The notes under the pieces were generated by a model. That model had not been told where the DNA came from, did not search any database, and saw nothing but the letters and a program-made list of their open reading frames with translations. From Nocardia stercoris (GTDB lineage Bacteria > Actinomycetota > Actinomycetes > Mycobacteriales > Mycobacteriaceae), in assembly GCF_003696265.1 (NCBI RefSeq), contig NZ_RFFH01000008.1:124001-188000 (forward strand): a stretch of 64,000 nucleotides of DNA, in the 5' to 3' direction. Below, piece by piece: positions 8,025-17,035 of this stretch (position 1 is the first letter of the stretch; every line of letters starts with the position of its first letter). The translations under genes were made by a program, and so were the position numbers.

Positions 8025-8442
8025 CGTGTCCGGGGTGCCGTCGACCCGATTGCGGCTCCGGCCCTTTCGGAATCGGTTGCTGAATATTCGCGCCCTCGCG
8101 CCGCGCGCCGGATCCGATGCCGTATCCGAATGGTTATCTCCGACTTCGACGTCCGGCGGCCCGACCGGAAATCCGTGGCGCAGTTATTACTTGACGGTAT
8201 CTGGTTCGGTGGATTTTTAATCCGGCTGCCCAGGAGCCATATCGGTGTGCCGGAGCCGACTCGTATTGGCGCGGTGTGGAATTCGCTCGACAGTCGCATA
8301 GTTTCATGTATTCGCGGTGATCGGTGCGAGCTATATCACGTCCGTCGCCGTGGTCGCCGGCGCCCGGAGGATATCGGCGGCGCCGCCGCGTTGTGAGCAG
8401 GGTGACGGTTCGCCGTCGCCCGGGGCGTGACAGGCTGGGAGG
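8025..8442. other. Gene-free, lower-GC stretch before menD
   Basis: This 418-nt gap contains no frame that looks like a protein. From about 8040 to 8340 it is visibly richer in A and T than its neighbours. A promoter-like TTGACG (8191-8196) stands 17 nt before TTTTTA (8214-8219) on the plus strand, inside a small palindrome GGATTTTTAATCC (8211-8223). This could be a distant menD promoter or a relic; nothing stronger can be said. Confidence 0.35.
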
Positions 8443-10080
8443 GTGAACCCTTCCACAGCACAGGCCCGGGTCGTCGTCGACGAGCTGGCGCGCGGAGGTG
8501 TGCGCGACGTCGTGTTGTGTCCGGGATCCCGGAATGCCCCACTGGCCTTCGCGCTCGAAGCCGCCGACGCCGCCGGCCGGTTGCGGCTGCACATGCGCAT
8601 CGACGAGCGCGCCGCCGGCTTCCTCGCCCTCGGCCTGGCCGTCTCCGGTGGCCGCCCGGTGCCGATCGTCATGACCTCCGGGACGGCCGTCGCGAATCTC
8701 GGCCCGGCCGTGCTGGAGGCCAACTACGCGCGCATCCCGCTGGTCGTGCTCAGCGCCAACCGGCCCTACGAACTGCTCGGCAGCGGCGCCAACCAGACCG
8801 TGGAACAGTTCGGCCTGTTCGGCAGCCAGGTGCGCGCCGCGATCAGCCTCGGCCTCGCCGAACTGGAGGACGGCTACCGCAGCCAGAACAGCGTGTGGCG
8901 TTCGGCGGTGTGCCGGGTGCTGGCCGCCGCCCGCGGCACCCGCTCCGGCAACGCCGGACCGGTCCAGTTCGACATCCCGCTGCGCGAGCCGCTGGTCCCG
9001 GACTCGGAGCCCGGTGAATCCGTGCCGGCCGGGCGCCCCGACGGGCGAGCCTGGACCGCAACCGAATTCGCCACCCTGGACGTGCCGCTGCCGATCGACC
9101 TGACCCCCGACACGGTCGTCATCTCCGGGCACGGTGCCGGCCACCGCCCCGAACTGGCCGGCCTGCCCACGGTCGCCGAACCGACCGCGCCCATGCACGG
9201 TCCGGCCCTGCACCCGCTGGCGCTGCCGCTGCTGCGGCCCCGGCAGGCGATCATCACCGGCCGCCCCACCCTGCACCGGCAGGTGTCGAAGGTCCTCTCC
9301 GACCCGGACGTCACCGTCTTCGCGCTCACCACCGGCCCGCGCTGGCCCGACGTCTCCGGCAATGTGGTCGGCACCGGCACCCGGGCCGTCACCTCGGGCG
9401 CGCCCAGCGCACAGTGGCTGACCCGCTGCCGCGACATGGACGCCCTGGCCCGCCGCGTGGTCGGCGAGGAACTCGCCCGGCACCCGAAACCCACCGGCTT
9501 GCACGTGGCCGAGGTCGTCACCGCCGCGCTGCGCGAGGGCGATCAGCTGCTGCTCGGCGCCTCCAACCCGGTCCGCGACACCGCCCTGGTGTGGGCGCCG
9601 CAGCGCGGCATCCGGGTGCTGTCCAACCGCGGTGTGGCGGGTATCGACGGCACCGTGTCCTCGGCGATCGGTGCCGCGCTGTGCCACCCCGGGCGCACCT
9701 TGGCCCTGATGGGCGACCTGACCTTCCTGCACGACGCGTCCGGCCTGTTGATCGGCCCTACCGAACCGCGGCCGGAGGAACTCACCATCGTGGTCGCCAA
9801 CGACGACGGTGGCGGCATCTTCGAACTCCTGGAACAGGGCGACCCGCAGTACGCGGGCGTCTTCGAGCGCGTGTTCGGTACCCCGCACGGGATGGATCTG
9901 GCCGCGCTGTGCGCCGCCTACCGGATCCCGCACCGCCAGGTGGACACCGCCGAACTGGCCGACCGGCTGTCGCGGCCGGCGCCGGGCATGCGTGTGCTCG
10001 AGGTGGCCACCGAACGGTCGGGGCTGCGGGAACTGCACACCGCCATGCGCGTGGGCATGGACGCACCGGCCGACGACTGA
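8443..10080 (+). CDS. menD: SEPHCHC synthase MenD
   Basis: A thiamine-diphosphate enzyme of 545 residues that joins 2-oxoglutarate to isochorismate, the first committed step of menaquinone synthesis. The N-terminal half shows VVLCPGSRNAPLAF and HMRIDERAAGFLALGLA, where the Glu of DERAAG activates the cofactor. The C-terminal half has GDLTFLHDASGLL followed by VANDDGGGIFELLEQ, the ThDP/Mg-binding motif. GTG 8443 lies 6 nt after a GGGAGG site. The length agrees with mycobacterial MenD (Rv0555). The rest of the pathway is spread along the window (menE, menB, menG, menJ); menC and menF are not present. Confidence 0.93.
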   Translation: MNPSTAQARVVVDELARGGVRDVVLCPGSRNAPLAFALEAADAAGRLRLHMRIDERAAGFLALGLAVSGGRPVPIVMTSGTAVANLGPAVLEANYARIPLVVLSANRPYELLGSGANQTVEQFGLFGSQVRAAISLGLAELEDGYRSQNSVWRSAVCRVLAAARGTRSGNAGPVQFDIPLREPLVPDSEPGESVPAGRPDGRAWTATEFATLDVPLPIDLTPDTVVISGHGAGHRPELAGLPTVAEPTAPMHGPALHPLALPLLRPRQAIITGRPTLHRQVSKVLSDPDVTVFALTTGPRWPDVSGNVVGTGTRAVTSGAPSAQWLTRCRDMDALARRVVGEELARHPKPTGLHVAEVVTAALREGDQLLLGASNPVRDTALVWAPQRGIRVLSNRGVAGIDGTVSSAIGAALCHPGRTLALMGDLTFLHDASGLLIGPTEPRPEELTIVVANDDGGGIFELLEQGDPQYAGVFERVFGTPHGMDLAALCAAYRIPHRQVDTAELADRLSRPAPGMRVLEVATERSGLRELHTAMRVGMDAPADD

Positions 10081-10188
10081 GCGAAGCCTGCCGGTCGAGA
10101 TTCCGGCTCGGTGCGTGGGCCCGGTTGTGCCGCAACCGCGGTCGTGCCTCGGCGGTCGGTCGACCCGGCCGAGTCGGATGACCGCCGC

Positions 10189-10458
10189 TCAGAGGTCTGC
10201 GGCGTCCGGGGTCTCGTACTCGTCCGGTGTGCCGTCCGGGTACGTGTCGTCGTCGCGGTAGTCCTCGTCCATCGGCACCGGGATCGACTGTTCGAGCACG
10301 TCGGCCTCGGCGGCCTCGGCGGATCCGACCACGAGGGTGCCGTTGTAGGTGCCGGCGGGCAGTTCGTCGGCGGGGTCGGCGGGGACCGACTGCTCGGCGA
10401 GGTCGGCGTCGGGCACGCTGTCGTCGGTGGCCGGCTGGGCGTTCACGGGCTTTGCCAT
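10189..10458 (-). CDS. Small acidic protein with repeated EQS(V/I)P motif
   Basis: An 89-residue, strongly acidic, probably disordered protein. ATG 10458 is preceded by GAGAGGAGC at good spacing. Two similar segments, ADLAEQSVPADP and ADVLEQSIPVPM, flank a short hydrophobic core TYNGTLVVGSAEA, and the tail is rich in Asp, Tyr and Pro (DEDYRDDDTYPDGTPDEYET). Similar short acidic actinobacterial proteins carry an ADLLEQ-type motif in two copies, but I cannot name a family with certainty. It is downstream of the nitrate reductase gene on the same strand, 147 nt away. No function is proposed. Confidence 0.6.
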   Translation of the reverse strand: MAKPVNAQPATDDSVPDADLAEQSVPADPADELPAGTYNGTLVVGSAEAAEADVLEQSIPVPMDEDYRDDDTYPDGTPDEYETPDAADL

Positions 10459-10605
10459 CGATGCTGCTCCTCTCCGGGCGACCCCGTGCTCGGCGGGCCT
10501 GATCGGGACCGCGGAACAGGCGGTACGGAACAGGGGATCGGTGCGTGCTGTCCCTGTCGAGGATGCCCTCGTTGCGCCCGGCCTGGCAAGGGGGCGATGG
10601 ACCGA

Positions 10606-13600
10606 TCAGTACACGTCGCGGACGTAGCGCTTCTCCGCGACCAACCGCTTCTTGAACGCGAGCGCGCCGTCCGCGTCCAGCTTGCCGTGGATCCGCGCGA
10701 TCGTGAGCAGGGTGTCGTCCACGTCGCGGGCCATCCGGGCCGCGTCACCGCACACGTACAGGTGGGCGCCCTCGGCGAGCCACGACCACAGTTCCGCGCC
10801 GTGCTGGATCATCCGGTGCTGGACGTAGACACGTTCGCGCTGGTCGCGGGAGAAGGCGAGGTCCAGGCGGGTCAGGAAGCCGGAGCGGAACATGCCCTCC
10901 AATTCGTCGCGGTAGTAGAAGTGCTCGTCGGCATGCTGGTCGCCGAAGAACAGCCAGTTGCGGCCGCGGCAGCCGCGCGCCTGCCGTTCCTGCAGGAAGC
11001 CACGGAACGGCGCGATCCCGGTGCCCGGGCCGATCATGATCATCGGCGCACCCGGGTCCAGCGGCGGCCGGAAGTGCGGCGCCCGCTGCAGGAACACCGG
11101 CACCGCCGTGTCGCGCGCCCGATCCGCCAGATAGGTGGAGCAGACACCGCCGCGCCGGGCCGCGGCCTCGCCGTAGCGCACCACCGCGACCGTCAACTGC
11201 ACCTCGGCCGGGCTCACCAGCGGACTCGACGAGATCGAATACTGGCGTGGTTGCAGCTTTTTCAGCGTGCCCAGCCAATCCACCAGCCCGGTCCGGACCG
11301 GGAAGTCCCGCAGCACGTCCACGGCCTGCCGGTCCCACAGGTAGCCGTCGAGTTCGTTGCGGTTGTCGCGGCGCAGCAGTTTCGCCAGCCGGGCGCTGCT
11401 GTTGTGCGCGGCAACGAAATTCAGCAGATCGGTACCGACCTTGCTGATGTCGTAGTGGGTGCGCAGCGCCTCCGCCAGCGATACCTCCCGCTCGTCGAGT
11501 TCGACCGCGCGGCTGCCGTCCAGTCCGGTGACCGACAGCCACTCCGCCACCAGCGCTTCGGAATTGGTCGGCCAGATCCCCAGCGAGTCACCCGCCTCGT
11601 ATCCGGCCTCGAGGCCGGACAGGTCGAACCCGAACTGCCGCACCTCCTTGCCCGAACCGGGCTTGGACAGCAGCGAATTACGCACCAGGGGAGCGAGTAC
11701 CGGCGAATTGCGGGTGAACGACGGTGGTGCGGTACGGATCCGGCCGAGGGAACGGGCGGCGGTCTCGACCGGCCGGGTCGCAGTCGGCGCGGTAGGCGCG
11801 ATCCGCGAATCTTCCGTCGGCACAGTCGTGTTCGCGAGCGCGGACAGCACGTCCGCGAGCCAGCGCTGCGAGAGTTCGTCGTGGTCGGGCTCGCTGTCCA
11901 CTCGCGCCAGCAGCCGGGTCGCGCCGCGCTTGGCCAGGGTCTCGTCGACCTTGCGCCCGTGCGCGCAGAAGTCGTCGTAGGACGAGTCGCCCAGCGCGAA
12001 CACGGCGTAGCGCAGATCGTCGAACCGGTTCGCGCTGTCGTAGAGGCGTTCCCAGAAGTCCGCACCGTTGTCCGGCGGGCCACCGTCACCGAAGGTGCTG
12101 GTGATCACCAGCGCGTCCCCGGTCAGGTCGGACAGTTCACACGAGTTCATGTCCAGTAGCCGTGGTGCGTAACCGGATTCGGTGAGGCGGCCGGCCACGG
12201 ACGCGGCGAACTCCTCCGCGGTCCCGGTCTGCGAGGCCCACAGCACGGTGATCGGTGTCGCGGCTTCGGCCGCGGCGCTCTCGGTTCCGGCCGACTGCGC
12301 GGTGCCGCGCGAATACATGCCCGCCAGCAGGCCGTCCACCCACAGCCGGGTGCGCGGCGCCATCGGCGCGGTCTCGGGCAGCACCGGCTGGCCCCGCACC
12401 GGCAGGGTCTGCAGGGCGGCGAGATATCCGCCGAGGTAGATCCGCTCGGACTCCGAAAGTGTGGGTGCCGCCGGAGTTTCCAGGCCCAGCATGGCGGCCA
12501 GTGGATGCTCGGCGGGCGTCGCGACCGGTATCGGCGGCGCCTCGGGAACGGTCACCATCGGCGCGACCTTGCGCAGCGCGACCGCGCACGCCTTGAATTC
12601 CGGCTGCAGCGAATCGGCGTCCACCGCGTCGTTGGTCACGGCGTTCACGGTCACGTATTCCCCCTGCTCGTCGTTCCAGTGGAAGGGCGCGAAGCATTCG
12701 CCCGGCCGGACCCGGTCGCTGATCAGCACCGGCAGCACCGCACGACCACGACGGGAGGTGAGTTCGAGCTGGTCACCCGGCTGGATCTCCAGCCGCTGCG
12801 CGTCGGCGGGGTGCACCTGCACGAACGGCTCGCCGGTCAGTTTGGTCAGCTTGTCCACTCGCCCGGTCCGGGTCATGGTGTGCCACTGGTGCGGCAACCG
12901 GCCGGTGTTGAGCAGGAACGGATAGTCGTCGTCGGGTAGCTCGGCGGGCGGCAGGTGCGGCCGCGGCCAGAACACCGCACGCCGGCTCTCGGTGGGGAAG
13001 GCCAGGGCCGGCACCGTGCCGTCCGCGGCGGTGTATTGCGGCGTGACCGTGCCGTCGTTGCGATAGCGAATCGGGTTGCGGCGCCGCGCCGGATCGGCGC
13101 ACGGCCACTGCATCGGCCCTTCGCGCAGCGCGGCGTAGCTCATGCCGGTGAGGTCGTAACCGGTCGCCGGGTTGGCGAAGTCCCGGATCTCCTCGAATAC
13201 CTGCTCGCTGGAGGTGAATTCGAAGCCCGGGTAGCCCATGGCGGTGGCGATCTGCGCGATCAGCAGCCAGTCCGGGCGCGCGTCGCCCACCGGATCCACC
13301 GCGCGCTGTGACAGGCTCACGGTGCGTTCCGAATTCACCGTCACCACATCGGATTCGGTCCACAGGGTGGCGGGCAGCAGCAGGTCGGCGTAGGCGGTGG
13401 TCGCGGTGTCGGGATACACGTCCTGCACCACGACCAGCTCCGCGGCCTCCAGCCCGGCGATGACGGTCTTGCGGTTCGGCACCGAGGCGACCGGATTGCT
13501 GCCGATGATCCAGGCGGCCTTCACGGTTCCCGCGGCCAGCTTCCGGAACATCTCGATCGTGCCCGACCCGGCCTCGGCGCGAATGGTGCCTTCCGCTATG

Positions 13601-14733
13601 CCCCACCGGGTTTCGACGAACCGCCGGTCGGCCGCCGACAGCGTGCTGCGCTGTCCGGGCAGGCCCGCGCCCATATAGCCCATCTCCCGACCGCCCATTG
13701 CGTTCGGCTGCCCGGTCAGCGAGAACGGGCCGCTGCCGGTGCGGCAGATCGCGCCGGTCGCCAGGTGCAGGTTGCACAGCGCGTTGGTGTTCCAGGTGCC
13801 GTGGGTCGACTGATTGAGCCCCATGGTCCACAGCGACATCCATTCCCCGGCCTCGCCGATCCACTGGGCGGCGGTGCGGATGTCGGCCTCGGCCAGGCCG
13901 GTGACGGCGGCGACGCGGGCGGGCGGATAGTCGGCGAGGAACTCTTCCATGGCCTCCCACCCCTGGGTGTGTTCGGCGATGAAATCCTTGTCGATGTCAC
14001 CGTTGTCGACCAGCAGGTGCAACAGCCCGTTGAGCAGCGCCAGATCGGTGCCGGGCGCGATCTGCAGGAAAAGGTCGGCGCGCGCGGCGGTTTCGGTGCG
14101 TCGCGGGTCCACCACGATCAGCCGGGCACCGGCCTTGAGCCGATCGACCATGCGCAGGAACAGGATCGGGTGACAGTCGGCCATATTGGCGCCGGAGACG
14201 AAGAACAGGTCGGCGTGGTCGAGATCGTCGTAGGAACCGGGCGGGCCGTCGGCGCCCAGCGACTGCTTGTATCCGGTGCTCGCCCCCGCCATGCACAGCC
14301 GCGAGTTGGACTCCAGGTGGATGGTGCGCAGATGACCCTTGGCCAGCTTGGTGGCCAGGTACTGCGCCTCCAGCGACATCTGACCGGATACGTAGATCGC
14401 GACCGCGTCGGGCCCGTGTGTCTCGGCGATCGCTCGCAACCGGCCCGCGGTCTCGCGGATCGCGGCGTCGATGTGGAACGGTTCGGGCTGCTGGTCGCGG
14501 TGTTCGCGCCGGTAGGCGGTGGTCATCCGACCGGGTGCCCGCATCAGCTCGGTGTGTGTGGCGCCCTTCGTGCACAGTCGGCCGCCGTTGACCGGGTGCA
14601 GTTTGTCGCCCCGGACCGCCGCGATGACGGGGCTGCCGCCGGCGCCGGTCGTGGTCCGGACCCGGATGCCGCAGCCCACGCCACAGTACGAGCACGTGGC
14701 GCTCGTCTGGCGGGGGGCTGGTGCGTCCGGCAT
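10606..14733 (-). CDS. Assimilatory nitrate reductase, molybdopterin/flavoprotein fusion
   Basis: A 1375-residue fusion. The N-terminal part (about 1-690) is a molybdopterin oxidoreductase: Cys14, Cys17, Cys21 and Cys54 bind a [4Fe-4S] cluster, and SRLCMAGASTGYKQ supplies the likely Mo-ligand cysteine, as in NasA/NapA-type enzymes. After a CysJ-like linker (SERIYLGGYLAALQ) comes a flavodoxin domain (ITVLWASQTGTAEEF), an FAD domain (RQYSISSSPL, GGVCSTYLAD) and an NADPH domain (IGPGTGIAPFRGFLQERQA), ending in the aromatic tail YVRDVY. NADPH electrons should therefore pass FAD-FMN-FeS-Mo within one chain to reduce nitrate to nitrite. ATG 14733 fits the first cysteine motif. No nitrite reductase or transporter is adjacent. 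Confidence 0.88.
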   Translation of the reverse strand: MPDAPAPRQTSATCSYCGVGCGIRVRTTTGAGGSPVIAAVRGDKLHPVNGGRLCTKGATHTELMRAPGRMTTAYRREHRDQQPEPFHIDAAIRETAGRLRAIAETHGPDAVAIYVSGQMSLEAQYLATKLAKGHLRTIHLESNSRLCMAGASTGYKQSLGADGPPGSYDDLDHADLFFVSGANMADCHPILFLRMVDRLKAGARLIVVDPRRTETAARADLFLQIAPGTDLALLNGLLHLLVDNGDIDKDFIAEHTQGWEAMEEFLADYPPARVAAVTGLAEADIRTAAQWIGEAGEWMSLWTMGLNQSTHGTWNTNALCNLHLATGAICRTGSGPFSLTGQPNAMGGREMGYMGAGLPGQRSTLSAADRRFVETRWGIAEGTIRAEAGSGTIEMFRKLAAGTVKAAWIIGSNPVASVPNRKTVIAGLEAAELVVVQDVYPDTATTAYADLLLPATLWTESDVVTVNSERTVSLSQRAVDPVGDARPDWLLIAQIATAMGYPGFEFTSSEQVFEEIRDFANPATGYDLTGMSYAALREGPMQWPCADPARRRNPIRYRNDGTVTPQYTAADGTVPALAFPTESRRAVFWPRPHLPPAELPDDDYPFLLNTGRLPHQWHTMTRTGRVDKLTKLTGEPFVQVHPADAQRLEIQPGDQLELTSRRGRAVLPVLISDRVRPGECFAPFHWNDEQGEYVTVNAVTNDAVDADSLQPEFKACAVALRKVAPMVTVPEAPPIPVATPAEHPLAAMLGLETPAAPTLSESERIYLGGYLAALQTLPVRGQPVLPETAPMAPRTRLWVDGLLAGMYSRGTAQSAGTESAAAEAATPITVLWASQTGTAEEFAASVAGRLTESGYAPRLLDMNSCELSDLTGDALVITSTFGDGGPPDNGADFWERLYDSANRFDDLRYAVFALGDSSYDDFCAHGRKVDETLAKRGATRLLARVDSEPDHDELSQRWLADVLSALANTTVPTEDSRIAPTAPTATRPVETAARSLGRIRTAPPSFTRNSPVLAPLVRNSLLSKPGSGKEVRQFGFDLSGLEAGYEAGDSLGIWPTNSEALVAEWLSVTGLDGSRAVELDEREVSLAEALRTHYDISKVGTDLLNFVAAHNSSARLAKLLRRDNRNELDGYLWDRQAVDVLRDFPVRTGLVDWLGTLKKLQPRQYSISSSPLVSPAEVQLTVAVVRYGEAAARRGGVCSTYLADRARDTAVPVFLQRAPHFRPPLDPGAPMIMIGPGTGIAPFRGFLQERQARGCRGRNWLFFGDQHADEHFYYRDELEGMFRSGFLTRLDLAFSRDQRERVYVQHRMIQHGAELWSWLAEGAHLYVCGDAARMARDVDDTLLTIARIHGKLDADGALAFKKRLVAEKRYVRDVY

Positions 14734-14878
14734 GAAGCTATCTTTGCCAGCGGTCGTTTGCGGCTGGTTTTCCCGACGTTAGCGTCAGGTGACGAACCTC
14801 CGCACAGCCGGAAATTTTCCCTGTGAGCTATGGCCCGCGTCACATCAATGCAGGTGAGACCGGGTGCCGGTCGGATTT

Positions 14879-15580
14879 CTAGCCGAGTTTGTAGCCGCGG
14901 TGCAGCGCCACCGCGCCGCCGCTGAGGTTGCGCCAGCGCACCTGCGACCAGCCCGCGCCCGCGATCCGCTCCGCCAGCTCCGGCTGGTCCGGCCAGGCCT
15001 GGATCGACTCGGCCAGGTACTCGTAGGCGTCGGGGTTACTGCTGACCACTCCGGCGACCCGCGGCAGCAACTTGGTGACGAACGCCCGGTAGACGGTCCG
15101 GTACGGCTCGAAGGTGGGGGTGGAGAACTCGGCCACCACCAGTCGGCCGCCCGGCTTGGTCACGCGCAGCATCTCGCGCAGCGCCACATCCGGGTCGACG
15201 ATGTTGCGCAGCCCGTAGTTGATGGTGACCGCGTCGAAGACGTTGTCCGCGAAGGGAAGTGCCATTCCGTCGGCGGCGACCATCGGCACCCCGCGGAACC
15301 GTCCCTGCGCCAGCATCCCCTGCGAGAAGTCGACCGCCACACACCAGGCACCGGACTTGGCGAACTCGGTGGTCGACACCCCCGTTCCCGCCGCCAGATC
15401 GAGCACCCGCTCGCCCGGCCGCAGGGCCAGCGCGCGCCGGGTCGCCCACCGCCAGTACCGGTCCTGACCGCCGGTCAGCACGGTGTTGGTCAGGTCGTAC
15501 CGCCGCGCCACCCCGTCGAACATGGTCGCTACCTCGTGCGGCTGCTTGTCCAACGAGGCCCGAAACGACTCAGTCTTCAC
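14879..15580 (-). CDS. menG: Demethylmenaquinone methyltransferase MenG
   Basis: A 233-residue SAM-dependent methyltransferase of the UbiE/MenG family that performs the last ring step of menaquinone synthesis. Conserved landmarks are VATMFDGVARRYDLTNTVLT at the N-terminus, the SAM-binding loop LDLAAGTGVSTTEFAKSG, INYGLRNIVDPDVALREM, and the C-terminal WRNLSGGAVALHRGYKLG. It matches Rv0558 closely along its length. GTG 15580 is chosen from that similarity; the ribosome site is weak and the frame stays open far upstream through the antisense of the next gene. It acts at the membrane on a lipid quinone. Confidence 0.92.
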   Translation of the reverse strand: MKTESFRASLDKQPHEVATMFDGVARRYDLTNTVLTGGQDRYWRWATRRALALRPGERVLDLAAGTGVSTTEFAKSGAWCVAVDFSQGMLAQGRFRGVPMVAADGMALPFADNVFDAVTINYGLRNIVDPDVALREMLRVTKPGGRLVVAEFSTPTFEPYRTVYRAFVTKLLPRVAGVVSSNPDAYEYLAESIQAWPDQPELAERIAGAGWSQVRWRNLSGGAVALHRGYKLG

Positions 15581-15644
15581 AAGAGACGACAGTAACCGCC
15601 GGAAGCCGAAACGAACTCCCCGGGCTCGGGTCTCGCGCGCGGTT

Positions 15645-16889
15645 CTACTTCCAGGGCTGGGTCTGCCACGGCCCGTCGGGGGCGGCGGCGAGCAGGCGGG
15701 CGGTCTCCACCATCTCCAGATACCAGTGCCCGAACTCCTCGCCGTCGAAGTGCAGGCAGCGGCCCATGATGTAGCCGGCGGCCAGCGCTTCCCAGGAGTC
15801 GTAGTAGGGGCGGACCAGTTCACCGGCGCGGGTGATGGTGCGCTGCGCCTCGGCGAGCGAGCAGTATCGGGCCGCGGCACCCCAGCGGGCGACGGCCGCC
15901 GCCCGGCCCAGGTCCCAGGCTTGGACCGATCGCACGTGCCCGTCGATCGGCAGCAGACCGTCCGCGCGGAATCGCTGCTCGTAGCGCACGATCCGGCCGA
16001 CCAGCCGGCACAGCACCGACACCTCGGTGGTGTGGTCCTCGGGGCGCCCGACCCGCGACAGCCGCTCACCCAGCACCGCGGTGACCTTGGCCCGCCAGCG
16101 CACCGGATCGACCGGGCCGCCCTCGACCCGTTCCAGGGCCTCGCGGATGCTGAGCACGAATTCCCAGGTCCACCCGGCCTGGGTGTCGAGCAGGGTGGCG
16201 AGCTGGTCGCGCAGGGTGGCGCGGTCGGTGATGCCCCACCATTCGGCGAGCAGCCGGCGGTCGTAGTCGTAGCCGAAGTCGCCGTGGCCCAGCTCGTTCC
16301 ACGGGCTGCCGTTGTTGGCGTTGAGCAGTGCGGCGCAGCCCAGGCCGAAGGCGACCTCGCCGCGCTGCGGCCGGTTCCACAGTGTGTGCACCCCGGCCGC
16401 GTGCGGGCCGACCACGGCGGCACCGACCCGGGCGAGGGTGCGGCGGTTCTCGGTGGTCATGGGGAAGTACACCTCGACCGGGGTGCCGGGGTTGACGGCC
16501 AGGTAGTGGCGGTGGTCGACGTGCGCCTCCGGGGCGACGTGGTTCTCGAAATGCTTACCGATGTAGACGATCTCGGCCTCGGCGGCGGGTAGTTCCCCGG
16601 CGGTGTACAGCGGCTCGCAGTAGGTGTGCAGCCGCGGGTCCCAGACGGTCGGGATGTCGTAGGCCTGGCCGCTGTCGGCGGCGGCGCGGGTGGTGCGATG
16701 GAAGACCGCCGCGCCGCGCAGCACCTCGATGTAGCCGCGCCAGTCGCCGTTGCGCTTGGCGCTCAGCAGGGCGGCTTCGACTTTGCTGGGTGGTCGCCAA
16801 CACGGGTCATATCCGTCGGTCGGCGGTACCCACGCGATGATCCGGTCGGCATAGAGTGCCGACGAAGGCAGCGGCTGCGTGTCCCCCAT
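15645..16889 (-). CDS. DUF1266 domain protein
   Basis: A 414-residue protein beginning at ATG 16889 (MGDTQPLPSSALYADRIIAW). Its C-terminal ~200 residues match the DUF1266 pattern: AWDLGRAAAVARWGAAARYC, then EAQRTITRAGELVRPYYDSW and EALAAGYIMGRCLHFDGEEF. The N-terminal half has an SseB-like flavour (YLAVNPGTPVEVYFPMTTEN), which in other proteins often precedes DUF1266. There is no signal peptide or membrane segment. DUF1266 proteins are of unknown function and often sit near secretion or toxin-immunity loci; here the neighbours are menG and mgtA, so no such link is visible. The frame is open upstream to 17120 but without a convincing start. Confidence 0.78.
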   Translation of the reverse strand: MGDTQPLPSSALYADRIIAWVPPTDGYDPCWRPPSKVEAALLSAKRNGDWRGYIEVLRGAAVFHRTTRAAADSGQAYDIPTVWDPRLHTYCEPLYTAGELPAAEAEIVYIGKHFENHVAPEAHVDHRHYLAVNPGTPVEVYFPMTTENRRTLARVGAAVVGPHAAGVHTLWNRPQRGEVAFGLGCAALLNANNGSPWNELGHGDFGYDYDRRLLAEWWGITDRATLRDQLATLLDTQAGWTWEFVLSIREALERVEGGPVDPVRWRAKVTAVLGERLSRVGRPEDHTTEVSVLCRLVGRIVRYEQRFRADGLLPIDGHVRSVQAWDLGRAAAVARWGAAARYCSLAEAQRTITRAGELVRPYYDSWEALAAGYIMGRCLHFDGEEFGHWYLEMVETARLLAAAPDGPWQTQPWK

Positions 16890-17035
16890 GGCGATCAACT
16901 GTAGCGCCACAACCATTGTGGTGCGGGAAGTTCGGGTCTTCACACGATCACGGAATGGTCCCGGAAGCGGCAAGGCCGCCGAGACCATTGTTGCCGGAAG
17001 TGTGCCAATTGTGCAGATTACCGCTGGGTAGCCGA

